Shown in pieces: positions 56,766 through 64,000 of a stretch of DNA of 64,000 nt (position 1 is the stretch's first letter; each line of letters begins with the position of its first letter). The notes under the pieces were generated by a model. That model was not told the DNA's origin. It did not search any database and was given only the letters and a program-made list of their open reading frames with translations. Both the position numbers and the translations under genes were made by a program. Source of the stretch: Nitrosospira multiformis (GTDB taxonomy: Bacteria > Pseudomonadota > Gammaproteobacteria > Burkholderiales > Nitrosomonadaceae); contig JAFKJB010000011.1 of assembly GCA_017306155.1 (NCBI GenBank), positions 62,001 to 126,000 of the forward strand. Direction: 5' to 3'.

Positions 56766-58649
56766 ATGTTTGATTTCGTCAACAAGAAAAAACGCATCGT
56801 TCAGATCATCCTGGGACTTGCCACATTACCGTTCGTTTTCTGGGGCGTGGAATCCTACCGCAGTGACGGCGGGGGTGATCACGTTGCGCTTGCCGCGGGA
56901 GAAAAAATTTCACGCCAGGAATTTGAGCAGGCGCTGCGCAATCAGCAGGAGAATATGCGCGCCACCATGGGAGAGAATTTCAGCCCGGCGCTGCTGGAGA
57001 GACCCGAAGTGAGAGCAGCCATCCTGGAAGGATTGATCCAGCAGCGCTTGCTGCGACAGGAAGCATTTCGCGTTGGCCTGGGAGTATCTGACGTGCAGCT
57101 GGTCGAGATGATCCAGAACATCGATTTATTTCAGGAAGACGGAAATTTTTCGAAGCAGCGCTATGAAGAATGGCTGCGAAGCCAGGGAATGAACGCGCGC
57201 GCTTTTGAAGCGCGCCTGCGTCAGGACCTGATGCGACAGCAGCTGATTGATCCTTTCTCCAAAAATGCGTTTATTTCCCATTCGGTGGCGGAAAGAATCC
57301 TGCGCCTGGGTGACGAAAAGCGTGAGGTGAGTGTCGTTCAAATTCAGGCGGAACAGTTTCTGGCTAACGTCAAACCGGGTGATGACGCCATCAAAGCCTA
57401 CTATGGGGCGCACAAGGCCGAATTCCAGTTGCCGGAGCAGGCGCAGGTCGAATATGCGGTGTTATCGATGGATGCACTGGCCGAGAAGGCGCAGGTAACC
57501 GCCGATGAAGCGCTGGCATATTACGAGGAGCACAAGCATGAATTCGGTCAACCCGAAGAACGCCGCGCGAGTCATATCCTCATAAGCGCACCTGCCTCGG
57601 CCTCCGCTTCCGATCGGGCGGCAGCGCGCGCCAAAGCCGAGGAACTGCTGGCCGAAGTCAGAAAATCTCCGCAGCGTTTTGCGGAACTTGCGAAACAGCA
57701 CTCCCAGGATCCGGGTTCGGCACAGACGGGTGGAGACCTCGGTTTTTTCGCACGCAACATGATGACGAAATCATTCGAGGACGTGGTTTTCCGGATGAAA
57801 CCGGGTGAAATCAGCGATATCGTCGAAACCGAGCATGGATTTCATATCATCCTGCTGGCGGATACAAGAGGCGGCAAGCAGGCGAGTTTCGAGGAAGTGA
57901 AGAAGCAGGTTGAGCAGGACGTCAAGAAACAGAAAGCTGCAAGGATGTTTGGTGAAATGGCGGACAGCTTCAGCAACATGGTGTATGAGCAGAGCGATAG
58001 CCTGAAACCGGCTGCGGAAAGTCTTGGCCTGAGCATACGGCAGAGCGGGTGGGTTCGCATAAACTCGGATGAGCCGCCTTATTTCAACAATGAAAGGCTG
58101 CTTCAGGCAATATTTTCGGAAGACGCGATCAAGGATAAACGCAACACGGAGGCGATCGAGGTTTCTCCCAACACGCTTGTTTCAGCCAGAGTGCTGGACT
58201 ACAGGCCGGCCGCTACCCCTTCTGTAGATGAGTTGAGGGATAAGATCGCGGCGTTGATCGCCCGGGAAGAGGCTTCCAAAGCAGCGGTAAATGAAGGAAA
58301 GGAGCAGCTTGCGCAGTTGCAGCAGGGAAAGACTGCCGCAATCAAATGGACTCCCAGCCAGCAGGTTTCCAGAAGAGACCGCCAGGGTTTTGACAATGAG
58401 ACGATACAGGCAATTTTCAGGGCTGAAGCAGATCACCTTCCGGCCTATTCAGGCCTGCCGAATGCTCGGGGTGGTTTCACCCTGATTCGCGTTGACCGTG
58501 TCATCGAGCCACCGGCGCCCAGTGCAGAGGAGCGAAAAAGTTTTGCAGGCCAGCTGAGCCAGTTGTTTGCCCAGGAAGAATTCTCATCCTATCTGAATGG
58601 GATCAAGAAAAGGTATGATGTATCGGTCAGTGAGACCTTCGGGAAGTAG
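56766..58649 (+). CDS. ppiD: Periplasmic chaperone / peptidyl-prolyl isomerase PpiD
   Basis: This 627-residue protein is anchored by an N-terminal membrane helix (about residues 13-30, IVQIILGLATLPFVFWGV). A SurA-like N-domain follows (ISRQEFEQALRNQQENM, LLRQEAFRVGLGVSD). A parvulin PPIC domain lies near residues 265-360 (RRASHILISA, DPGSAQTGGDLGFFARNMM, VETEHGFHIILL). It assists proteins leaving SecYEG and is linked to YfgM. The start is 19 bases after the terminator, so its own promoter must overlap the tRNA region or readthrough must occur. Confidence 0.94.
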   Translation: MFDFVNKKKRIVQIILGLATLPFVFWGVESYRSDGGGDHVALAAGEKISRQEFEQALRNQQENMRATMGENFSPALLERPEVRAAILEGLIQQRLLRQEAFRVGLGVSDVQLVEMIQNIDLFQEDGNFSKQRYEEWLRSQGMNARAFEARLRQDLMRQQLIDPFSKNAFISHSVAERILRLGDEKREVSVVQIQAEQFLANVKPGDDAIKAYYGAHKAEFQLPEQAQVEYAVLSMDALAEKAQVTADEALAYYEEHKHEFGQPEERRASHILISAPASASASDRAAARAKAEELLAEVRKSPQRFAELAKQHSQDPGSAQTGGDLGFFARNMMTKSFEDVVFRMKPGEISDIVETEHGFHIILLADTRGGKQASFEEVKKQVEQDVKKQKAARMFGEMADSFSNMVYEQSDSLKPAAESLGLSIRQSGWVRINSDEPPYFNNERLLQAIFSEDAIKDKRNTEAIEVSPNTLVSARVLDYRPAATPSVDELRDKIAALIAREEASKAAVNEGKEQLAQLQQGKTAAIKWTPSQQVSRRDRQGFDNETIQAIFRAEADHLPAYSGLPNARGGFTLIRVDRVIEPPAPSAEERKSFAGQLSQLFAQEEFSSYLNGIKKRYDVSVSETFGK

Positions 58650-58662
58650 GTATGCTCCGGGA

Positions 58663-59445
58663 TTAGAGGGTGTCGAAGGCAATCGTGTTGAATCCGGCAT
58701 CGACATGGGTAATTTCACCTGTTATGCCGCCTGCCAGATCACTGCATAGAAAGGCGGCGACGTTGCCTACATCCATGATCGATACATTGCGCCGCAGCGG
58801 GGCAACCTTTTCCGTATAGCTCAGCAGCTTTCCGAAATTGCCGATTCCTGCCGCAGCCAGCGTTTTGATCGGCCCTGCCGAAATCGCATTGACGCGTATT
58901 CCTTTGGGACCCAGGCTGGACGCCATGAAGCGGACGTTGGCTTCGAGACTTGCCTTGGCCAGCCCCATAATATTGTAGTTCGGCATCACCCTGGTTGCAC
59001 CCAGATAGGAGAGTGTCAGAAGCGCGCCATTCCGGCCCTCCATCAGCGGAAGTGCGGCTTTTGCCAGCGCAGCGAAACTGTAGGAACTGACATCATGGGC
59101 AATACGAAAAGCTTCACGGTTTACGGTTTCAAGGTAATCTCCGCTGAGCGCCTCGCGTGGAGCAAAGGCAATAGAGTGAACAATGCCATCGAGACCATCC
59201 CAGCGCTTTGCGAGATCATCGAAACACCGGTCGATTTCCTCATCCTTTGAAACATCGCAGGGAAACAGCAGATCGCTGTCAAATTCCTTAATGACTTTTT
59301 CAACCCGTTCACGCACACCTTCCCCTTGATAAGTAAAGGCAAGCTGGGCGCCCTCGCGATGCATCGCCTTCGCGATGCCATATGCAATCGAACGGTTGGT
59401 CAGAAGGCCCGTGATGAGAATGCGCTTGCTGGCGAGAAATGTCAT
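58663..59445 (-). CDS. fabI: Enoyl-[acyl-carrier-protein] reductase (NADH)
   Basis: This 260-residue SDR enzyme completes fatty-acid elongation. The start at 59445 ([10 protein letters not shown]) is preferred because AAGGAT lies about 6 bases before it and the length matches FabI (about 262). The N-terminal NADH motif is [17 protein letters not shown]. The catalytic Tyr-x6-Lys is in [15 protein letters not shown], with an upstream Tyr in LSYLGA. It is convergent with ppiD, 13 bases between the stops, and divergent from the peptide importer. Confidence 0.97.
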   Translation of the reverse strand: MTFLASKRILITGLLTNRSIAYGIAKAMHREGAQLAFTYQGEGVRERVEKVIKEFDSDLLFPCDVSKDEEIDRCFDDLAKRWDGLDGIVHSIAFAPREALSGDYLETVNREAFRIAHDVSSYSFAALAKAALPLMEGRNGALLTLSYLGATRVMPNYNIMGLAKASLEANVRFMASSLGPKGIRVNAISAGPIKTLAAAGIGNFGKLLSYTEKVAPLRRNVSIMDVGNVAAFLCSDLAGGITGEITHVDAGFNTIAFDTL

Positions 59446-59763
59446 GTCATATCCTTGCGGCGTTGGAGTAATGATGTGAAACATGGAAATACGGCGTCCT
59501 GTTCATCCGGATATTCCGAAGTCGCGCGGACGGCTTGAGCTCCTGAAGAAACTGCGGGTCAAGGTACACGGGCAAATAACGTGACGTATAGCATCGAACT
59601 GAAAGACTGAAATATAGCTGAACCTGACCAACTCCGCATTATAGCTTCAACTGCTGCATGCTTGTAGAATCACACGATTTGCCTAAAATCTGCTCATGAG
59701 GAATCAAGAATTGCCGCTGTACCATCAAGCCTGCTTACCCGATCTCTGAATAAGACCGCAACC
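59446..59763. promoter_or_regulatory. Divergent intergenic region fabI / peptide importer
   Basis: This 318-base spacer contains no gene. A candidate plus-strand promoter is TTGTAG at 59662-59667 and TAAAAT at 59684-59689, spacer 16, about 75 bases before the importer start. No operator palindrome is obvious. Confidence 0.45.
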
Positions 59764-62025
59764 TTGCCAGCGACGCATTTCCTTCCCGCATTCCTTGCTG
59801 TTCTGGTGTGCGCCTGCAGCGGCAACCCCTGGAACAGTCCATATCCTGCCGCGGATGCGGGAAAAAATATACTTTATGCTGCTTTTGCCGAACGTCCCAA
59901 GCACCTGGACCCGGTGCAGTCCTACAGTTCCAATGAGATTCTTTTTACGGCGCAAATATATGAACCGCCGCTGCAATACCATTACCTGAAACGTCCCTAC
60001 GAATTGATTCCCGCTAGCGCGGCGAAAATGCCGGAGGTGCATTATTTTGACGAAAAAGGCGCGCGCCTGGGCGACAATGTGGATGCCGGTCAGATCGCCT
60101 TTACCGTTTATGAAATTTCCATCAAGTCCGGTATACGTTATCAACCTCATCCGGCCTTTGCCAGGGACCCGCAGGGCGAGTTCCTTTATCACAGGCTTGG
60201 CGAGGAGGATGTACGTGGCATATACAGGTTGAGCGATTTTCCGCAAACCGGCTCCCGGGAACTCACTGCCGCGGATTACGTTTTCCAGGTCAAGCGCCTG
60301 GCTCATCCGCGGCTGCATTCCCCCATTTTCGGCCTGATGTCCGACTACATCGTGGGCCTCAAGGAATATGCGACAACGCTCGAGATGGCGGCCAAAGAAC
60401 GCTCCGGGGAGCGGAAGGAGCAGGGGGAGCAGAGCAGCCGCGAGCAGGATGGCGAGGATTACCTGGATCTTGCACGTTATCCCCTGGAGGGAGCCGAGGT
60501 GGTGGACCGGTATACCTATCGCATCAAGATCAGGGGCAAATACCCGCAGTTCAGGTACTGGCTGGCAATGCCTTTTTTCGCACCTATTCCCTGGGAGGCA
60601 GAGCGCTTCTACAGCCAGAAAGGCCTGTCGGAAAAAAATATCAGCCTCGACTGGTATCCCGTCGGGACCGGCCCTTACATGCTGTCGGAAAACAACCCAA
60701 ACCGAATAATGGTACTGGAAAAGAACCCCAATTTTCATGGCGAAGCCTACCCTTCCGAGGGAATGCCGGGGGATGCGGAAGGAGGTCTGCTGGAAGATGC
60801 CGGCAAACCGCTGCCTTTCATAGAAAAGGTCATATACAGCCGGGAGAGGGAAAGCATTCCACGCTGGAACAAGTTTCTGCAGGGTTACTATGATGCATCC
60901 AATATCGGTTCCGACAGTTTCGACCAGGCCGTGCAATTGACAGGACAGGGAGAGGCTACCGTAACCGAGGCAATGAAGGAACAGGGTATTCGGCTGGAAA
61001 CGGCTGTTGCAACTTCCACGAATTATGTCGGCTTCAATATGTTCGACCCGGTAGTCGGCGGTGTAGGGAAACGTGGCCGCGAAGCGGCCAGGAAGTTGCG
61101 CCAGGCGATTTCCATTGCAGTGGATTACGAGGAGTATGTCTCCATATTTGCCAACGGACGCGGTATTCCGGCGCAAAGTCCGATTGCTCCCGGCATCGCC
61201 GGTCATCGCGAGGGCAAGGAAGGTATCAACCCGGTGGTCTATGAGTGGGTAGACGGGCGGCCCCGGCGCAAGCCAATCGGGGTGGCCAGGGCGTTGCTGG
61301 CGGAAGCAGGCTATCCTAACGGCATTAGCGCCAGAACCGGTGAGCCGCTCGTACTTTATTTCGACGTAACGGCTCGCGGCGCGGAGGATAAATCCAGCCT
61401 CGACTGGATGCGCAAGCAATTTCAGAAGCTCAATATCCAGCTGGTGGTCCGCAGCACGGACTACAACCGCTTCCAGGACAAGATTCGCAAGGGCAATGCC
61501 CAGATTTTCGAGTGGGGCTGGAACGCCGATTATCCCGATCCGGAGAACTTCCTGTTCCTGCTGCATGGTCCGCAGCAAAAGGTAGGCAATGAAGGCGAGA
61601 ATGCTTCCAATTACTCCAATCCTGAATATAACCGGCTGTTCGAACAAATGAAGAACATGGAGAACGGTCCGGTGCGCCAGAAGATCATCGATAGAATGAT
61701 CGATATCCTCCGCCATGATGCACCCTGGCTGTGGGGCTATCATCCCAAGGATTACGGCCTGTATCACTCATGGTACGGCAACGTCAAACCGAACAGACTG
61801 TCAAACAACAATGTCAAATATCTGCGCATAGACGGAGTCTTGCGCGAGCAGAAGCGGCGTGAATGGAATGAACCGATTGTCTGGCCCGCTATTGCAGGAT
61901 TGATTGCGCTGGCCGGGAGTCTGCTTCCCGCCGCGCTCGTTTACCGGCGTAGGGAACGAGGAACAGGAATATCGGATGCCGCGCTGAAAATGGAAGCTCA
62001 GGGGCGAAGGGTGGGTGATGCTTAA
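59764..62025 (+). CDS. ABC peptide importer substrate-binding protein (family 5), with C-terminal membrane helix
   Basis: This 753-residue protein is of the OppA/DppA class, longer than usual (about 530-600). The start is a TTG at 59764; a hydrophobic segment ending LVCACSGN is a lipoprotein-like signal with a possible lipidated Cys. The body has the SBP_bac_5 pattern (ILYAAFAERPKHLDPVQSYSS, SAFTVYE-like, WYPVGTGPYMLSE, YNRFQDKI, GWNADYPDPENF). The C-terminus carries a hydrophobic helix (WPAIAGLIALAGSLLPAALVY) then a short Arg-rich tail. It therefore seems anchored at both ends. It overlaps the first permease gene by 8 bases. Confidence 0.85.
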   Translation: MPATHFLPAFLAVLVCACSGNPWNSPYPAADAGKNILYAAFAERPKHLDPVQSYSSNEILFTAQIYEPPLQYHYLKRPYELIPASAAKMPEVHYFDEKGARLGDNVDAGQIAFTVYEISIKSGIRYQPHPAFARDPQGEFLYHRLGEEDVRGIYRLSDFPQTGSRELTAADYVFQVKRLAHPRLHSPIFGLMSDYIVGLKEYATTLEMAAKERSGERKEQGEQSSREQDGEDYLDLARYPLEGAEVVDRYTYRIKIRGKYPQFRYWLAMPFFAPIPWEAERFYSQKGLSEKNISLDWYPVGTGPYMLSENNPNRIMVLEKNPNFHGEAYPSEGMPGDAEGGLLEDAGKPLPFIEKVIYSRERESIPRWNKFLQGYYDASNIGSDSFDQAVQLTGQGEATVTEAMKEQGIRLETAVATSTNYVGFNMFDPVVGGVGKRGREAARKLRQAISIAVDYEEYVSIFANGRGIPAQSPIAPGIAGHREGKEGINPVVYEWVDGRPRRKPIGVARALLAEAGYPNGISARTGEPLVLYFDVTARGAEDKSSLDWMRKQFQKLNIQLVVRSTDYNRFQDKIRKGNAQIFEWGWNADYPDPENFLFLLHGPQQKVGNEGENASNYSNPEYNRLFEQMKNMENGPVRQKIIDRMIDILRHDAPWLWGYHPKDYGLYHSWYGNVKPNRLSNNNVKYLRIDGVLREQKRREWNEPIVWPAIAGLIALAGSLLPAALVYRRRERGTGISDAALKMEAQGRRVGDA

Positions 62026-62995
62026 TTACATCATCCGGCGCATCCTGTATGCGATCCCCATTCTGGTGGGCGTGAACCTGATTACTTTCACCTTGTTTTT
62101 CGTCGTGAACACGCCCGACGACATGGCGCGCATGCAGCTTGGCATCAAGCGTGTTACGCCGGAGGCCATCGCCAAGTGGAAACAGGAGCGCGGTTATGAT
62201 CAGCCGTTGATGTTCAACAATGCGGCGGAGGGCCTCGAGAAAGTTACCCGTACCATATTTTTCGAGAAATCTGTCGCCATGTTCGCGTTCCGCTTCGGTC
62301 GTGCCGATGATGGACGCGACATCGCCTACGAAATCAGGACGCGCATGCTGCCCAGTCTCGCCATTGCACTTCCGGTATTCGTGCTGGGGCTCATCGTCTA
62401 TATCACCTTCGCATTGACAATGGTGTTTTTTCGGGCTACCTACGTGGATTTTTGGGGTGTGGTACTATGCGTCGCGCTAATGTCCATCTCAAGTCTGTTC
62501 TATATTATCGGGGGACAATTTCTGATCAGCAAATTGTGGCATCTCGTGCCCATATCAGGTTACGGCCAGGGACTGGATTCGGCCAAGTTCCTGGTGCTGC
62601 CGGTGATCATCGGCGTCATCAGCGCCGCCGGCGCAAATACGCGCTGGTATCGAACACTTTTTCTGGAGGAAATGGGCAAGGACTACGTGCGCACTGCGCG
62701 GGCCAAGGGCCTGCCGGAAAGCGCCGTGCTGTTCCGGCATGTGTTGCAGAATGCCCTGATTCCGATTCTTACCGGGGCCGTTGTGATAATTCCCCTGCTG
62801 TTTCTTGGAAGCCTGATCGTGGAATCATTTTTCGGCATTCCGGGATTGGGCAGCTATACCATCGATGCGATCAATTCCCAGGATTTTGCCGTGGTGCGCG
62901 TGATGGTGTTCCTGGGATCGCTGCTCTATATCGTCGGCCTGATACTGACTGACATTTCCTATACGCTGGTGGATCCGAGGATAAGGCTGGAATGA
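62018..62995 (+). CDS. ABC peptide importer permease, DppB-type
   Basis: This 325-residue inner-membrane permease starts at the ATG 62018, in the overlap with the binding-protein stop. The N-terminus IIRRILYAIPILVGVNLITFTLFF is typical for DppB/OppB. About five further membrane helices are present. The ABC-ATPase interaction loop (EAA-like) is near residue 230, DYVRTARAKGLPESAVLFRHVLQNALIPI, then a GGSLIVE-type helix. A central ~40-residue insert with FEKSVAMFAFRFGRAD separates the first two helices. No ATPase gene is in the window, so it should lie beyond the edge. Confidence 0.92.
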   Translation: MLNYIIRRILYAIPILVGVNLITFTLFFVVNTPDDMARMQLGIKRVTPEAIAKWKQERGYDQPLMFNNAAEGLEKVTRTIFFEKSVAMFAFRFGRADDGRDIAYEIRTRMLPSLAIALPVFVLGLIVYITFALTMVFFRATYVDFWGVVLCVALMSISSLFYIIGGQFLISKLWHLVPISGYGQGLDSAKFLVLPVIIGVISAAGANTRWYRTLFLEEMGKDYVRTARAKGLPESAVLFRHVLQNALIPILTGAVVIIPLLFLGSLIVESFFGIPGLGSYTIDAINSQDFAVVRVMVFLGSLLYIVGLILTDISYTLVDPRIRLE

Positions 62996-63016
62996 CAATA
63001 TTCCGGCAAGGTTGAC

Positions 63017-64000
63017 ATGTCTTTCAAACCTGAAATCCTGTGGACCGATGCGCTCGTCTACGTTCTGGTTGCCGTAATCGTTATCTTTGCCTGGCAGGTG
63101 CGGCGCCATGAACATCTTCTTGCGTCCTGGCGGCGCGTCGGACATAGCGCAAGCGGCATGGCGGCACTGACCATACTGGTGTTCTTTATCGTTATCGGGT
63201 TGCTCGATACGATACATTTGCGTCCTGCCATCGAAAACGGCAATGGCGGCAGCGAGACCGCCTATGGAGTCGAAGTATTGAGCCTGCTCGACCTGCTTGC
63301 AACGCCTCTGCGCATGCAGGTGGAAACGACCTACTCGGCGCCTTTCGCCACGCATCTCTACGCCCGGGAAACCGTGGAGTTGCCGGGTGGAGGGCAGGTA
63401 CGCGAATTCCCCCGCCTGAAATTCGGCGGAGCGCACCTGCAGGACCCGGAGGCTCAGCTTGCTGGCGATATTGCCATCCGAGCTGGAACAGGCGCAGGCT
63501 TTGCACTGCTGCTCTGGTTCTTGATCACGGCATCGGTGACAGCGATCGTGGCACACCGCAGGGGTGAAAAGTTTGTGTTCACGCTTTCCACCATCTGGCG
63601 AGGTATTACTCCGGTGCCATGGAGAGCGGTATTTGTGACGCTCGCCCTGGTACTGCTGCTTGGCGGTGCTGCTCTTGCATTGTGCGGCGATTACCACATT
63701 CTTGGCACGGACAAGGTGGGGCAGGACGTATTTTACCAGTCCCTCAAGAGTATCCGCACTGGACTGCTCATAGGGACGCTCACGACACTGATGATGCTTC
63801 CTTTTGCACTGCTTCTCGGGGTAGCTGCGGGTTATTTCCGGGGTTGGGTAGATGACTTGATTCAGTACCTGTACACCACGCTGAGCTCGATTCCGGGTGT
63901 TCTGCTGATTGCTGCCACGGTGCTGATGATACAGGTTTATATGGAGACTCATCCCGAACTGTTCGATACGATCGCTGCGCGCGCTGATCTCCGCTTGCTG
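63017..64000 (+). CDS. ABC peptide importer permease, DppC-type (partial, truncated by window end)
   Basis: The frame from the ATG at 63017 stays open to the last base, 328 codons. It has an N-terminal membrane helix (about residues 12-28, ALVYVLVAVIVIFAW), a second at about 55-72, and then a roughly 85-residue non-membrane segment (SLLDLLATPLRMQVETTY, LPGGGQVREFPRLK), which is unusual for DppC. Further helices follow at ~160-180 and ~205-225, then the DppC hallmark GTDKVGQDVFYQSLKSIRTGLLIGT and LLLGVAAGYFRGWVDDLI. The C-terminal EAA loop is missing because the window ends. Start supported by position 22 bases after the first permease. Confidence 0.88.
   Translation, partial: MSFKPEILWTDALVYVLVAVIVIFAWQVRRHEHLLASWRRVGHSASGMAALTILVFFIVIGLLDTIHLRPAIENGNGGSETAYGVEVLSLLDLLATPLRMQVETTYSAPFATHLYARETVELPGGGQVREFPRLKFGGAHLQDPEAQLAGDIAIRAGTGAGFALLLWFLITASVTAIVAHRRGEKFVFTLSTIWRGITPVPWRAVFVTLALVLLLGGAALALCGDYHILGTDKVGQDVFYQSLKSIRTGLLIGTLTTLMMLPFALLLGVAAGYFRGWVDDLIQYLYTTLSSIPGVLLIAATVLMIQVYMETHPELFDTIAARADLRLL

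Noticed and set aside
59725..61767. A 680-codon minus-strand frame opposite the binding protein
   Set aside because: Complementary to the confirmed binding-protein gene, with His/Leu-rich, domain-free translation.

Overview
The window looks like a 64-kb stretch of a betaproteobacterial chromosome, most likely from the ammonia-oxidiser group (Nitrosomonadaceae, Nitrosospira-like). This placement rests on conserved gene orders (ndk-rlmN-rodZ-ispG-hisS-yfgM-bamB-der; rpe-gph-trpE; tig-clpP-clpX-lon-hupB-tRNAs-ppiD-fabI), on a hopanoid gene (hpnD), and on the style of the proteins. It is inferred from memory of families, not from a search.

Layout. 1-10 kb: an orphan Rcp1-type response regulator, the metabolite-repair enzyme NnrDE, PurL, then a coupled pair (ChaN/PDZ protein and M1-type peptidase). 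10-14 kb: rpe-gph-trpE on the minus strand, with a MazF toxin remnant after trpE, and apaG divergent from rpe. 14-23 kb: the minus-strand block ndk, rlmN, rodZ, ispG, hisS, yfgM, bamB, der. 23.2-25.7 kb: a small accessory island with two IS630-type transposase remnants, an intact hicAB toxin-antitoxin pair, an HNH nuclease and a broken higBA pair. 25.7-30.2 kb: the minus-strand run bioA, beta-CASP metallo-beta-lactamase RNase and dacB. 30.8-43.2 kb: a complete Tad/Flp tight-adherence pilus locus (flp, prepilin peptidase, cpaB, secretin, lipoprotein, tadG, two tadE-like minor pilins, cpaE, cpaF, tadB, tadC, and a TPR/LytR_C lipoprotein). It is flanked by a minus-strand AAA ATPase with an MshEN-like N-terminus and a membrane methyltransferase. 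45.8-48 kb: groESL with a textbook promoter, CIRCE operator and terminator. 48-50 kb: hpnD and an SDR protein that lacks the catalytic Tyr. 50.1-59.5 kb: tRNA-Leu, then the protein quality-control block tig-clpP-clpX-lon-hupB-tRNA-Val-tRNA-Asp-ppiD, with fabI convergent. 59.8-64 kb: a peptide-type ABC importer (binding protein, permease 1, permease 2), the last cut by the window edge.

How the genes work together. The Tad genes are arranged as one long transcription unit and should build a Flp pilus. The envelope genes (bamB, yfgM, ppiD, dacB, rodZ) cover outer-membrane assembly, periplasmic folding and cell-shape tasks. Trigger factor, ClpXP, Lon and GroESL form the cytoplasmic folding/proteolysis set. 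I did not find a clearly new multigene defence system. The most unusual items are the toxin-antitoxin/IS graveyard with a possibly leaderless hicAB operon, the repeat arrays at the bioA start and the tadD stop codon, the Tad-linked AAA ATPase, and the SDR without its catalytic tyrosine.
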